A stretch of 16,137 nt of DNA, taken from CAYLLD01 sp964425135 (GTDB taxonomy: Bacteria > Pseudomonadota > Alphaproteobacteria > Rhodobacterales > Rhodobacteraceae). Below the pieces are notes generated by a model, which was given only the letters and a program-made list of their open reading frames with translations, did not search any database and was not told the origin of the DNA. This document shows positions 6,572-14,189 of the stretch, in pieces (within the stretch, counting starts at the first letter, position 1; each line of letters begins with the position of its first letter). The stretch is from the NCBI GenBank assembly GCA_964425135.1, contig CAYRKW010000074.1, positions 1 through 16,137 on the forward strand, given 5' to 3'. The position numbers and the translations under genes were made by a program.

Positions 6572-9500
6572 TCAGGGACCCTGCATCAACCTGCTGACGG
6601 CGACGTTAAAGTTTTGTTTCACATGCAAAGCGATTTTCGTCAGATCGTCTTGCTGCGTCTTTTCATTTCGCGCCGCAGCTTCGGCAATCGCGGCTGTTTT
6701 TGAAAGCTGATGCGCGCCGACCATGCGACTTGTCGATTTGAGCGTGTGCGACAATCGGATGCAGTCGTTTCGGACGTCCTTTTGCGCCGATTGAACCAGC
6801 GCGTCCGAGTATTTTTTGCCATCTTCCACAAAAAGCGACACCAGTTTGTCAAACCGGTCGTTCATCATCGATTTCGTCTCGTCATAGGCAGCCCAGTCAA
6901 TTGGGTCGACACTGGGTGGCTCGGCCGATGCGACGGGCGGTTCAGTCTGCGTTGGCGGCGCCGGTTTGGCGACCAGCGGAACCGGTTTTGCCGGCTTAGG
7001 TTCTGGCGAAAGGGCGGGCTCAGGTGGCGGTGCTGGCTCACGGGGCGGTGCTGGCTCAGGTGCGAATTCGCGGTCGACATGCCATTTTGTCAAAAGATCA
7101 GTGATTTCGCGCGCCCGAACCGGTTTGGTCGCAAAATCATCCATCCCTGCTGCGAGACAATCCTTTCGATCTGAAGGAAGGGCATTTGCCGTAATCGCGA
7201 CCACAGGCGTTTTGGGAATTTCTCCTGCCCCGATCATCGCCTTTATCTGCTTGGTCGCGGCAAATCCGTCCATAACCGGCATCTGGCAGTCCATAAAAAT
7301 GATGTCGAACGGACCGTTTTCTTTGACGCGCAGGATCGCCTCTTCGCCATTTTGAGCAGAGTTAAAGCTGCAATCGAGATTTTCGAGAACCCCTTCGAGA
7401 TACATGCGGTTGGTCGCATCATCATCCACGATCAAAATATGGGAACGTCTCTCAGGCTCAGTCGAGCGCTGCGAAGCAAGGACTGTCTGCTCTGGTTCGG
7501 GAATTTGTTTCACCGGATCGAGAACACGTGGCGTTTGAGACTTCACAGGTTCAGTAAGTTTAGTTTTGGACAGGTGAGCACGATACGCAGAGGCGATTTT
7601 TGCCGCGACAACTTCAGGCAAAACCGGGCGAATGATCATGATATCGAAGGGCGAGCCGGGGTCTGGATCGCGTGTGTTTCCAGCGTTGATACTGGAGCGC
7701 AGAAGCAGTTTTGGAATTGCAAGCTGGTGCAACGCGTTGTGATCATCTTGGCAGGTTGGCTCATCCACCAAAATGACATCGAACCACTCCGCATCGTTCA
7801 GTTTTTCAATCAGGATGATCGCGTCAGTGATGGTTGGAACCATCCTGATCGCCGCGCCCAGGTTAGACAAGGCGGCAACTTCGCTGGCAGCTTCATTATC
7901 CGTACCTGTCACGAAAAGTATGTTGATGTTGAGCATAAGCGCGATATCGCGATTTGGAGGCGTAGGTCCAACTTGAGTGACCGGAGCGACCAGCGTGAAC
8001 TTTGAGCCCTCGCCCAACTCGCTTTCCAAATGGATTTCACCGCCAATCAGATCGGTGATTTCCCGCACAATCGCCAGCCCCAATCCGGTGCCGCCAAATT
8101 CCCGAGTGGTCGATACATCCGCTTGCGCAAAGGCCTCAAAAACAACAGAGGATTTTTCCTTGTCTATCCCGATGCCGGTATCGATGCATTCTATCAGCAG
8201 GGTACCATACTCCCCCGGCATCGGCTGTTGATAGCGCAAACGCAGCATGACACAGCCCTCTGCGGTAAATTTCACAGCATTCGACAGAAGGTTCGTAATG
8301 ATCTGCTGCAACCGTTTTCCGTCCGCCATAATCGTGCGAGGGACCGACAGCGGGTAATCGAGGATCAACTCGATACCTTTAGTTTGTGCCGCCACATTAG
8401 CGACCGTACAGCAATGCGTGACAAGCAGTTTGAGATCCGTCTCTTCAGGCTCAAACGTCAGTTGGCTTTCTTCGATTTTCGCCAGATCAAGCAAATCGTT
8501 GATCATCCCCAGAAGGCTTTCAGCGGATCGGCTCATGGTGAACAGATTTGCCGTCTGGCGCGCGCTGAGCGGCTCTTGCCGCATGAGCTCGGTCATGCCG
8601 ATTATTCCGTTAAGCGGGGTGCGGTATTCATGGCTCATGGTCGCCAGAAACCGGCTTTTCTGGAAACTTGCTTCTGCGGAAATCTTTTGCATCTTCCGCG
8701 CGCGCCGGCGCGAGAGGTCAATCAGGACGATGAGAACGGTCCCGAGCGAAAACGCACCAGCCATGATTACCAGAAAGGCACGGTGATCGTGCAAAAACGG
8801 CATTATCTCGCTTGGTTGAACGGACTCAATATTGAGAAAGATCTCACCGCCCTGAATAGGGAATTGTATCGTTTCCACAAAAGACGATTGCGGCGGTTCG
8901 TCGAAAACCGTGATCTGTTGTTCAGCGATGCGGGCCCGGAACGTGGTGATGCGCATGCCGCGTTCGATGTCCAGTGATGATAGCAGATCGTTCAGATTTA
9001 TCGTCACAAACGTGAAGCCACGGTAGACGCCGCCAAAAGCGTTTCGGATGGCATCAGGTCCGGCGCTGGCGCGTCCTGTTTCGTTCTCCAGAAGTGGAAA
9101 AATGATGCTATAGGCAAACTCATCCGGAACTGAATTGAGGTCTTCTATGATGTGTCCGGGGAAAACAACCTGTCCGGTTGTTACGAACTTTTCGGCGAAC
9201 ATCTGTTTTATGTTTCCATCGCGCGCCTCACTTTCGAAGGACGAAATTTTTTGGAACCGATCAGATAGGAATGAAAGATCATCGGGGTTGCCAAGATTGA
9301 AAAAGCCAAAGCCGATGATCGGATCGCTGCGCGCGAATGTGTTGCTTCGCAAACCTTCGGCGATGGTTTGAAACTGGGTTTCCCTGACATTCTCGGACGC
9401 CATGAAAAACCGTCGGAGTTGTTGGGGAATCTGCCCGATCTCTTGAATTTTGGCTCTCAATTTTTGTTCGATCACTTCGACTTCTGACGCAAGCCGGATG

Positions 9501-9637
9501 GCGCGATATTCCCGGTCACTTTGCACAAGCGAAAGGATCACTGCCGCAGCTGAAAGCGCCATCACCAAGACCATAACGATTGCCAGATTGGAGCCTTGAT
9601 CAAGGCGCTTGAGCAAGGAGCCGAGATTTTTCACCAT
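6572..9637 (-). CDS. CHASE-type hybrid sensor histidine kinase with two receivers and Hpt
   Basis: A 1021-residue membrane sensor kinase carrying most of a phosphorelay. Order: TM1 (about 17-38); periplasmic CHASE-like domain (about 45-280); TM2 (about 287-307); HisKA with phospho-His336 in SHEYRTPLNG; HATPase with N-box around Asn453, DTGIGI (486-491) and GGTGLGL (515-521). A receiver-like domain (about 570-690) has lost the acidic pair but retains an Asp near 625. A full receiver follows (about 732-852) with DDD738-740, phospho-Asp783 and Lys838. A Pro-rich linker (about 858-910) leads to an Hpt domain with phospho-His964 in SHTLKS. Likely flow is His336 to Asp783 to His964 to a separate regulator, the obvious candidate being the upstream gene, whose 3' end it overlaps by 7 bp. 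CHASE domains bind small ligands outside the cytoplasm; the ligand here is unknown. It is last of the secretion operon. Confidence 0.92.
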   Translation of the reverse strand: MVKNLGSLLKRLDQGSNLAIVMVLVMALSAAAVILSLVQSDREYRAIRLASEVEVIEQKLRAKIQEIGQIPQQLRRFFMASENVRETQFQTIAEGLRSNTFARSDPIIGFGFFNLGNPDDLSFLSDRFQKISSFESEARDGNIKQMFAEKFVTTGQVVFPGHIIEDLNSVPDEFAYSIIFPLLENETGRASAGPDAIRNAFGGVYRGFTFVTINLNDLLSSLDIERGMRITTFRARIAEQQITVFDEPPQSSFVETIQFPIQGGEIFLNIESVQPSEIMPFLHDHRAFLVIMAGAFSLGTVLIVLIDLSRRRARKMQKISAEASFQKSRFLATMSHEYRTPLNGIIGMTELMRQEPLSARQTANLFTMSRSAESLLGMINDLLDLAKIEESQLTFEPEETDLKLLVTHCCTVANVAAQTKGIELILDYPLSVPRTIMADGKRLQQIITNLLSNAVKFTAEGCVMLRLRYQQPMPGEYGTLLIECIDTGIGIDKEKSSVVFEAFAQADVSTTREFGGTGLGLAIVREITDLIGGEIHLESELGEGSKFTLVAPVTQVGPTPPNRDIALMLNINILFVTGTDNEAASEVAALSNLGAAIRMVPTITDAIILIEKLNDAEWFDVILVDEPTCQDDHNALHQLAIPKLLLRSSINAGNTRDPDPGSPFDIMIIRPVLPEVVAAKIASAYRAHLSKTKLTEPVKSQTPRVLDPVKQIPEPEQTVLASQRSTEPERRSHILIVDDDATNRMYLEGVLENLDCSFNSAQNGEEAILRVKENGPFDIIFMDCQMPVMDGFAATKQIKAMIGAGEIPKTPVVAITANALPSDRKDCLAAGMDDFATKPVRAREITDLLTKWHVDREFAPEPAPPREPAPPPEPALSPEPKPAKPVPLVAKPAPPTQTEPPVASAEPPSVDPIDWAAYDETKSMMNDRFDKLVSLFVEDGKKYSDALVQSAQKDVRNDCIRLSHTLKSTSRMVGAHQLSKTAAIAEAAARNEKTQQDDLTKIALHVKQNFNVAVSRLMQGP
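7023..7058. repeat. Two tandem 18-bp copies in the kinase Pro-rich linker
   Basis: The unit GGTGGCGGTGCTGGCTCA (7023-7040) is followed directly by a copy differing at two bases (7041-7058). It lies in frame within the kinase gene and encodes repeated Glu-Pro-Ala-Pro-Pro units of the linker between the last receiver and the Hpt domain. In-frame expansion or loss of this unit would change linker length. Confidence 0.7.
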
Positions 9638-10581
9638 TCGATTTTTGCCTTATTGGCCGCAAAAGCTGCGGCGCGATTGCCAATGTCGTTGTAAACGAGT
9701 TTGTCGAAGCTTCGGATATTGGCCTGCGCAATGCCGCGCCCGTGCGTTGTTGCAGCACGGCTTTGATCGGCGGTCAGATAGTCGCGCCAGGCAAATCCCT
9801 TGCCCGGATCCGTGACGACAAGATAAACTCCATTGGTTTTGCGGACTATTCTTGCGGAGGCGTGTTTGCCCTCAAGCTCCGGCGCGCTGAGGCGTTCGTC
9901 AATTTCGGCGCGCAGGGTCCCGCTTGCAAGCAACTCGCCCTTTCGCGCGAAGCCGATGTCCGCCAATCCGTGCTCAACCGCGTTGGTCAGCAAAGCCGCA
10001 ACACCCGGCAGCGAGCGTTGGGGAAAGGGAAACACCCGCGAGACAAACATCGTCAGCGCAGCCGCGTCATCGAGCGTGCGAAACGTGAACTCTGCGGCTT
10101 GGGTCAGCGCGCTGACCGATAGCGCAGTGCCGCCCTGATCAGCGTTACGGTTCTGCGTGCTTTGCCGTATCGCAGAGGCAACAACGGATTTAAGAAGTCC
10201 GATTTTGGCGGGCTTTGTGAGGTAGTAAAATATCCCCGCATCAATCCCTTGCTGGATCTCCTCCTGACTGTCCGCGCCCGAAAGCATGATGATTTGCGTG
10301 GTATGGGACAGGTTGCGGACATGCATTTCGCCGGCAGCGGCGATACCGTCCATGTCGGGCATCATCCGGTCAAGAATAACAGCGCCGAAACTTTCAGGCT
10401 CGTCTTCAAGGCGGTGTAGCCCCTCAAGCGCGGAACTAACGCAAATGGCGTCATACCCCAGATCAAGAAGCTGCTGTTCGATAAGAAAGAGCGATGTCGG
10501 ATCATCATCGACGACCAATACACGGCTGGAATAATCAGCCGCACCATCGCCCAGTACCGGCGCGCTCGCATTCTCTTCCAT
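9631..10581 (-). CDS. Response regulator with SpoIIAB/RsbW-like ATPase output domain
   Basis: A 316-residue cytoplasmic regulator. The N-terminal receiver (about 19-140) has the acidic cluster DDD25-27, phospho-Asp71 in VILDRMMPDMDG, and Lys123 in LTKPAK. The C-terminal half (about 165-316) has GHKL ATPase boxes of the anti-sigma/serine-kinase type: an N-box LLTNAVEHG with Asn200, a G-box VTDPGKGF (256-263) and HGRGIAQANIRSFD (280-293). There is no DNA-binding domain, so output is probably ATP-dependent binding or phosphorylation of a partner protein. The start is set at the ATG at 10581; a TTG five codons upstream (10596) is the alternative, and neither has a clear Shine-Dalgarno. It sits 51 bp after the HlyD adaptor and overlaps the kinase start by 7 bp, so it is the natural acceptor for the kinase Hpt domain. 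No STAS antagonist or sigma factor is seen here. Confidence 0.85.
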   Translation of the reverse strand: MEENASAPVLGDGAADYSSRVLVVDDDPTSLFLIEQQLLDLGYDAICVSSALEGLHRLEDEPESFGAVILDRMMPDMDGIAAAGEMHVRNLSHTTQIIMLSGADSQEEIQQGIDAGIFYYLTKPAKIGLLKSVVASAIRQSTQNRNADQGGTALSVSALTQAAEFTFRTLDDAAALTMFVSRVFPFPQRSLPGVAALLTNAVEHGLADIGFARKGELLASGTLRAEIDERLSAPELEGKHASARIVRKTNGVYLVVTDPGKGFAWRDYLTADQSRAATTHGRGIAQANIRSFDKLVYNDIGNRAAAFAANKAKIEW

Positions 10582-10632
10582 TCTTGGACCGCCCAAAATA
10601 CGCTTTTGCGATCCCTTAATGGCACCAAATAC

Positions 10633-11973
10633 TTAAGCTTCCGTCATTGCCGACGACATTGCCCGGATGACGGGTTGAAGAAGATATTGCATCACCGTGC
10701 GAGTTCCAGTGACAATCTGCGCATCGACGCTCATGCCAACCGCAATGGGATAGCGGGTCGCGCCGGAACCGATAAATAGCCGATCAGGAACAATTTTTGC
10801 GGTGTAATACCGTCGGCCAGTCTCGTCGATGAAGGACGCTGCGGAGATCTGAGTGACCGTCCCGTCAATCGTGCCAAACTGCTCAAAATCATAGGCCGAG
10901 ATGCGCAATCGCGCGAGACTGCCTTCGCTCAAGCGCCCGATATTCTCCGGATCAATCCTGACATTTACCAGAAGCTGCTCGTTTGTCGGGACGATTTTGG
11001 TGATCGTGATCGCCGGATCAACAAGCCCTCCGACAGATGCGACCTCCATGCCTTTCAACACACCGCTTGCGGTTGCGCGCACGACCAATGCCTCTTGTTG
11101 AAGGATCAGCTTCTCGACCAGATGCGCATTTTCGTCAAAGCGCGCTTTGGTTGCGTTCAGCGCCTGTTGCGTCTGCGCGCGATCGGCCGAAACCACAGCG
11201 TCGATGCGCGATGCAAATTCAGCCTGTGCAGATTTCGCACTTTCGATCCGGGTTTCAATCACCGAAATATCCGATTGTAGGGTTTGCACCTGCTGCTGCG
11301 CGTCGAGAAACCTGCGCTTGGTGGCAAAGCCGCGTTCGTAAAGCAGCAAACTGTCAGCAAGCTGCGCGCGCGCCGTTTTGACAAGATCGCACGACAACTC
11401 CAACTGCTCGGTCAGTATTTGAAGCTCGCGGTCTTTTTGGTTGGACTGCTCCTTAAGGACAAGGATTTGATCGTTCAACGCTTGCTGGCGGGACAAATAG
11501 GTGGCCTCAGCGATACGTTGTTCGGCCGACGCAAGCGAGGACAAAACAGCCGGATTTTCAGCGAGATAGGCGTTGAGCGCAACAACCTCAATCTCAAGCG
11601 CGCGGCTGCGTTCGAGCGCACGTGCAAGATCGCGCTCCAGATCGGTGTTGCGCAGGGTGAGAATGGGCTGCCCGTCTTCGATATGCTCGCCCTCGCTCAC
11701 ATGAAGTGCCGCAACAATACCCCCGGTTGGGTGTCGTATATCGCGCTCCTGACCGAGGGGTTCGATCTGACCCTTGGCCTGCGCAATCTCATTGATGCTG
11801 GTGACATTGAACAGGACCAGCCCGGCCAGAACAATCGCGGTCACAACCCAGAGAGTTGCGCGCGGCAATATCGGCAGCATCGCCTCTTCGATCTGCGCGG
11901 TGCGCGACAAAAACCGAAGGTTGCGATTGGTCGCCGTTTTGTCGTGCGGCACGGCGGTGGTATCGTCTGTCAT
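10633..11973 (-). CDS. HlyD-family periplasmic adaptor of a type I secretion system
   Basis: A 446-residue membrane fusion protein that would link the inner-membrane ABC exporter to an outer-membrane TolC-like channel. A short cytoplasmic N-terminus (1-38) is followed by one membrane helix (about 39-59). The first half of the lipoyl-like barrel-sandwich is GIVAALHVSEGEHIEDGQ (85-102), with the hallmark (V/G)xEGxxVxxGxxL pattern. A long coiled coil (about 108-290) follows, then the second lipoyl half (VRATASGVLKGMEVASVGG) and the beta-barrel ending in YPIAVGMSVDAQI, the typical HlyD C-terminal motif. Length is that of HlyD/PrtE-type adaptors. Its ATG overlaps the stop of the preceding ABC gene as ATGA. 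No outer-membrane partner is encoded nearby, so a TolC from elsewhere is presumed. Confidence 0.93.
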   Translation of the reverse strand: MTDDTTAVPHDKTATNRNLRFLSRTAQIEEAMLPILPRATLWVVTAIVLAGLVLFNVTSINEIAQAKGQIEPLGQERDIRHPTGGIVAALHVSEGEHIEDGQPILTLRNTDLERDLARALERSRALEIEVVALNAYLAENPAVLSSLASAEQRIAEATYLSRQQALNDQILVLKEQSNQKDRELQILTEQLELSCDLVKTARAQLADSLLLYERGFATKRRFLDAQQQVQTLQSDISVIETRIESAKSAQAEFASRIDAVVSADRAQTQQALNATKARFDENAHLVEKLILQQEALVVRATASGVLKGMEVASVGGLVDPAITITKIVPTNEQLLVNVRIDPENIGRLSEGSLARLRISAYDFEQFGTIDGTVTQISAASFIDETGRRYYTAKIVPDRLFIGSGATRYPIAVGMSVDAQIVTGTRTVMQYLLQPVIRAMSSAMTEA

Positions 11974-14189
11974 GTTCCTGTTCCCAAGAATTGGTCTGCG
12001 GTGCCGATTTTCGGCGCTTGATTTTGCTGGAGCGATATGACCTTGCTCGACATGCGTAGAAAATCAGCGCGATAAGAGACGAAAAAGACAGTGCGCTTGC
12101 CGCGGCACATGGTGATAAGCCGCTTGAGGTCGCGGTCAAATCCAGCGCGCAGCACCGCGCCCGGCTGCTCATCGATCAAGATCAGATTGCTGTTGATCAG
12201 TAAGGTCCGCGCCAGAGCAATACGATGACATAGCAACTCCCCCAAGAGCGCACCCGGATCGTCAGATACATCTGTATCCATCCCATGCGGCAGATCCAGA
12301 ACCTCGGCTTTAGCGCCCGCATCCTCCAACGCTTGCACAAGTTTTGCGTCCTCGGCCATCGGGGCCGCGTGCCGCAAGTTTTCGGCAATCGAGCCGCTGA
12401 AAAGACGTACATCTTGCGGCATATAGGCGACACGGCGACGGATCGACTGCCCCTCGATCTGGCGCAAATCGAACCCATCAAGCCGCACAGACCCCAATAG
12501 CGGGCGTTGAAAACCGGTCAGCAATTTGAGAACACTGGATTTTCCAGAGCCGTTCGGCCCGGCAATCGCGACAATCTCACCGGGTTTGGCGGAAAGATTG
12601 AGCCCCATGAACACCGGCCCAGCCGTATCGTCATAGCGGATCGACACGGAAATGAGATCCACTTGGCCCTTGAGCGCGGAAATCTGCACAGGCGTCGCAC
12701 CGTCATTGCCGCTCTCTTCGGGTGTTTGCATGAAAGTGTTGATCTGGCTCAGACTCAGGCTGGCCTGCTCAAACTGCGGGATCATAGCGCAAAGCGCCTG
12801 AAACGGCGACAGGGCCCGCCAGGATAGCATGACCGTGGCAATGAGGGCGGCAGGGTTAAGCGCGCCGGCCCAAACACTCTTTGTGCCAATCCACAGGATC
12901 GCAAGCGCGGTCAGCCCTGCAAACGCTGCGCCCAGCTGCTCGCCCATCTGACCCAAGCCCTTCAATCGGTGCTGAGCGAGTGCTGTGCGGGCAGATAAAT
13001 CACCGTGTTTGGCGTGCCATCGCGCCTCCAATCCGTCCGAGCGTATGCTGTCGAGCTTTTCGATGGTTTCGAGGTTGAATTGCTGGAGTTTGGAGTTTTC
13101 CAAAGCCGCTTCCTGCATCGCTGTTCGGATTACGCCGCGCATCAGCAAGAACGTGAGTGTGTAGGCGATGGCTGCAATCGCGATCACAAAACCCAGTGAC
13201 CCGGCAACCGCGAAGATAATCGCGAAAGATATCATAACGGCGGGCAATTCGAGGAAAGCGATGACCACCGGCCCAGCAAAGAAATCGCGAACAGATTCAA
13301 AGCTCTTGATCCGCGATAACTGGCTCGAAATCGTGGTTTGCTCCAGCATGCGTGGTGGCAGGCGCAGGAGCTTGTCGAACATCGCCGTGCCAATCAGATA
13401 ATCGAGGCGCGATGTGACCCAGGCAACGCTGAAGACACGCAGTTTTCGGAACGCAAACTCCGAAGCGATGACGATGACAGCAGCGCCCCCGATGAACCAA
13501 AGCGGCAGAAGAGATTCCGGGCCAATCACCTGATGGTAGGTCAGAAGGATGAAAACGGGCGCTAGAACGGCGGCGAAATTCAGAGCAAATCCGAAGGCGA
13601 CGATATAAATGATATAGCGGGAATATCGCAAAAACTGGGTTTTGGACCAGCTTTGTGTACGCGTTTTGCGCACATAGTCCCAACTCCACGCCCGATCTTC
13701 GCGCAGCTTTGGGAACACAATGACCCGTCGTTTTCTGCGAAGCTCATGCGCCTCGCTATCGTGCATCCGCCCGCCATCCGCATCGGGCACGAACACCACA
13801 AAACCGCCTTCGGGCCTGCGCGACAAAAGCACAATCGGCCTGCCTGCATCGTCCCATGTCAACGCCGGAAAGAGCCGCGCATCAATTCGCTCTGGTGACT
13901 GATGCGTGCTCTCGGGATTGAACCCAAGCTCAGCCATCGTGTTGATCATGTCGACACTGGCAAACGCGCGATCCGGCTGCGCGATTGCGTCAATATAAGC
14001 GCTGACATTTCGGCCTGGAACGAGGATGGAGGCCAGCTTGCAGGTACAAAGGAACATATCATGCCCCCCCGCACCTGTCCCCTGATGCGGGGCCAGACGG
14101 GAAACAAGCTCCGCCGGGCTATACGCTGCAAGTGCCGTTTCGCCCTCCCCGCTTGCTGGTCGCGGCAGATGTCTGATCTGCGCGGTCAT
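11970..14189 (-). CDS. Type I secretion ABC permease/ATPase with C39-like N-terminal domain
   Basis: A 739-residue half-exporter. Residues about 20-170 look like the C39 peptidase-like domain of HlyB/LapB-type exporters (helical start, then a LFPALTWDDAGRPIVLL strand block) but lack a catalytic Cys/His pair, so it probably binds rather than cleaves substrate. A six-helix membrane domain spans about 190-475. The nucleotide-binding domain (about 510-735) has Walker A GPNGSGKS (544-551), Q-loop Gln592 in YMPQDV, and Walker B LILIDE with Glu674. It is odd in three places: the signature is LLGEL (648-652) instead of LSGGQ, the D-loop reads QPGAVL, and the switch His is Tyr706 (VSYRAD). It overlaps the genes on both sides by ATGA. 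Adjacent to a second, more degenerate half-exporter, it most likely forms a heterodimer and supplies its only usable Walker A/B. Confidence 0.9.
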   Translation of the reverse strand: MTAQIRHLPRPASGEGETALAAYSPAELVSRLAPHQGTGAGGHDMFLCTCKLASILVPGRNVSAYIDAIAQPDRAFASVDMINTMAELGFNPESTHQSPERIDARLFPALTWDDAGRPIVLLSRRPEGGFVVFVPDADGGRMHDSEAHELRRKRRVIVFPKLREDRAWSWDYVRKTRTQSWSKTQFLRYSRYIIYIVAFGFALNFAAVLAPVFILLTYHQVIGPESLLPLWFIGGAAVIVIASEFAFRKLRVFSVAWVTSRLDYLIGTAMFDKLLRLPPRMLEQTTISSQLSRIKSFESVRDFFAGPVVIAFLELPAVMISFAIIFAVAGSLGFVIAIAAIAYTLTFLLMRGVIRTAMQEAALENSKLQQFNLETIEKLDSIRSDGLEARWHAKHGDLSARTALAQHRLKGLGQMGEQLGAAFAGLTALAILWIGTKSVWAGALNPAALIATVMLSWRALSPFQALCAMIPQFEQASLSLSQINTFMQTPEESGNDGATPVQISALKGQVDLISVSIRYDDTAGPVFMGLNLSAKPGEIVAIAGPNGSGKSSVLKLLTGFQRPLLGSVRLDGFDLRQIEGQSIRRRVAYMPQDVRLFSGSIAENLRHAAPMAEDAKLVQALEDAGAKAEVLDLPHGMDTDVSDDPGALLGELLCHRIALARTLLINSNLILIDEQPGAVLRAGFDRDLKRLITMCRGKRTVFFVSYRADFLRMSSKVISLQQNQAPKIGTADQFLGTGT

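Noticed and set aside
8030..8977. A 315-codon plus-strand frame under the histidine kinase
   Set aside because: Composition (Arg/His/Gln-rich) and position opposite the HisKA/HATPase core mark it as a shadow frame.
10582..10632. Internal promoter or terminator between the HlyD adaptor and the response regulator
   Set aside because: There is a short CTTAA/TTAAG pairing after the HlyD stop, but no T tract and no convincing -35/-10 elements.
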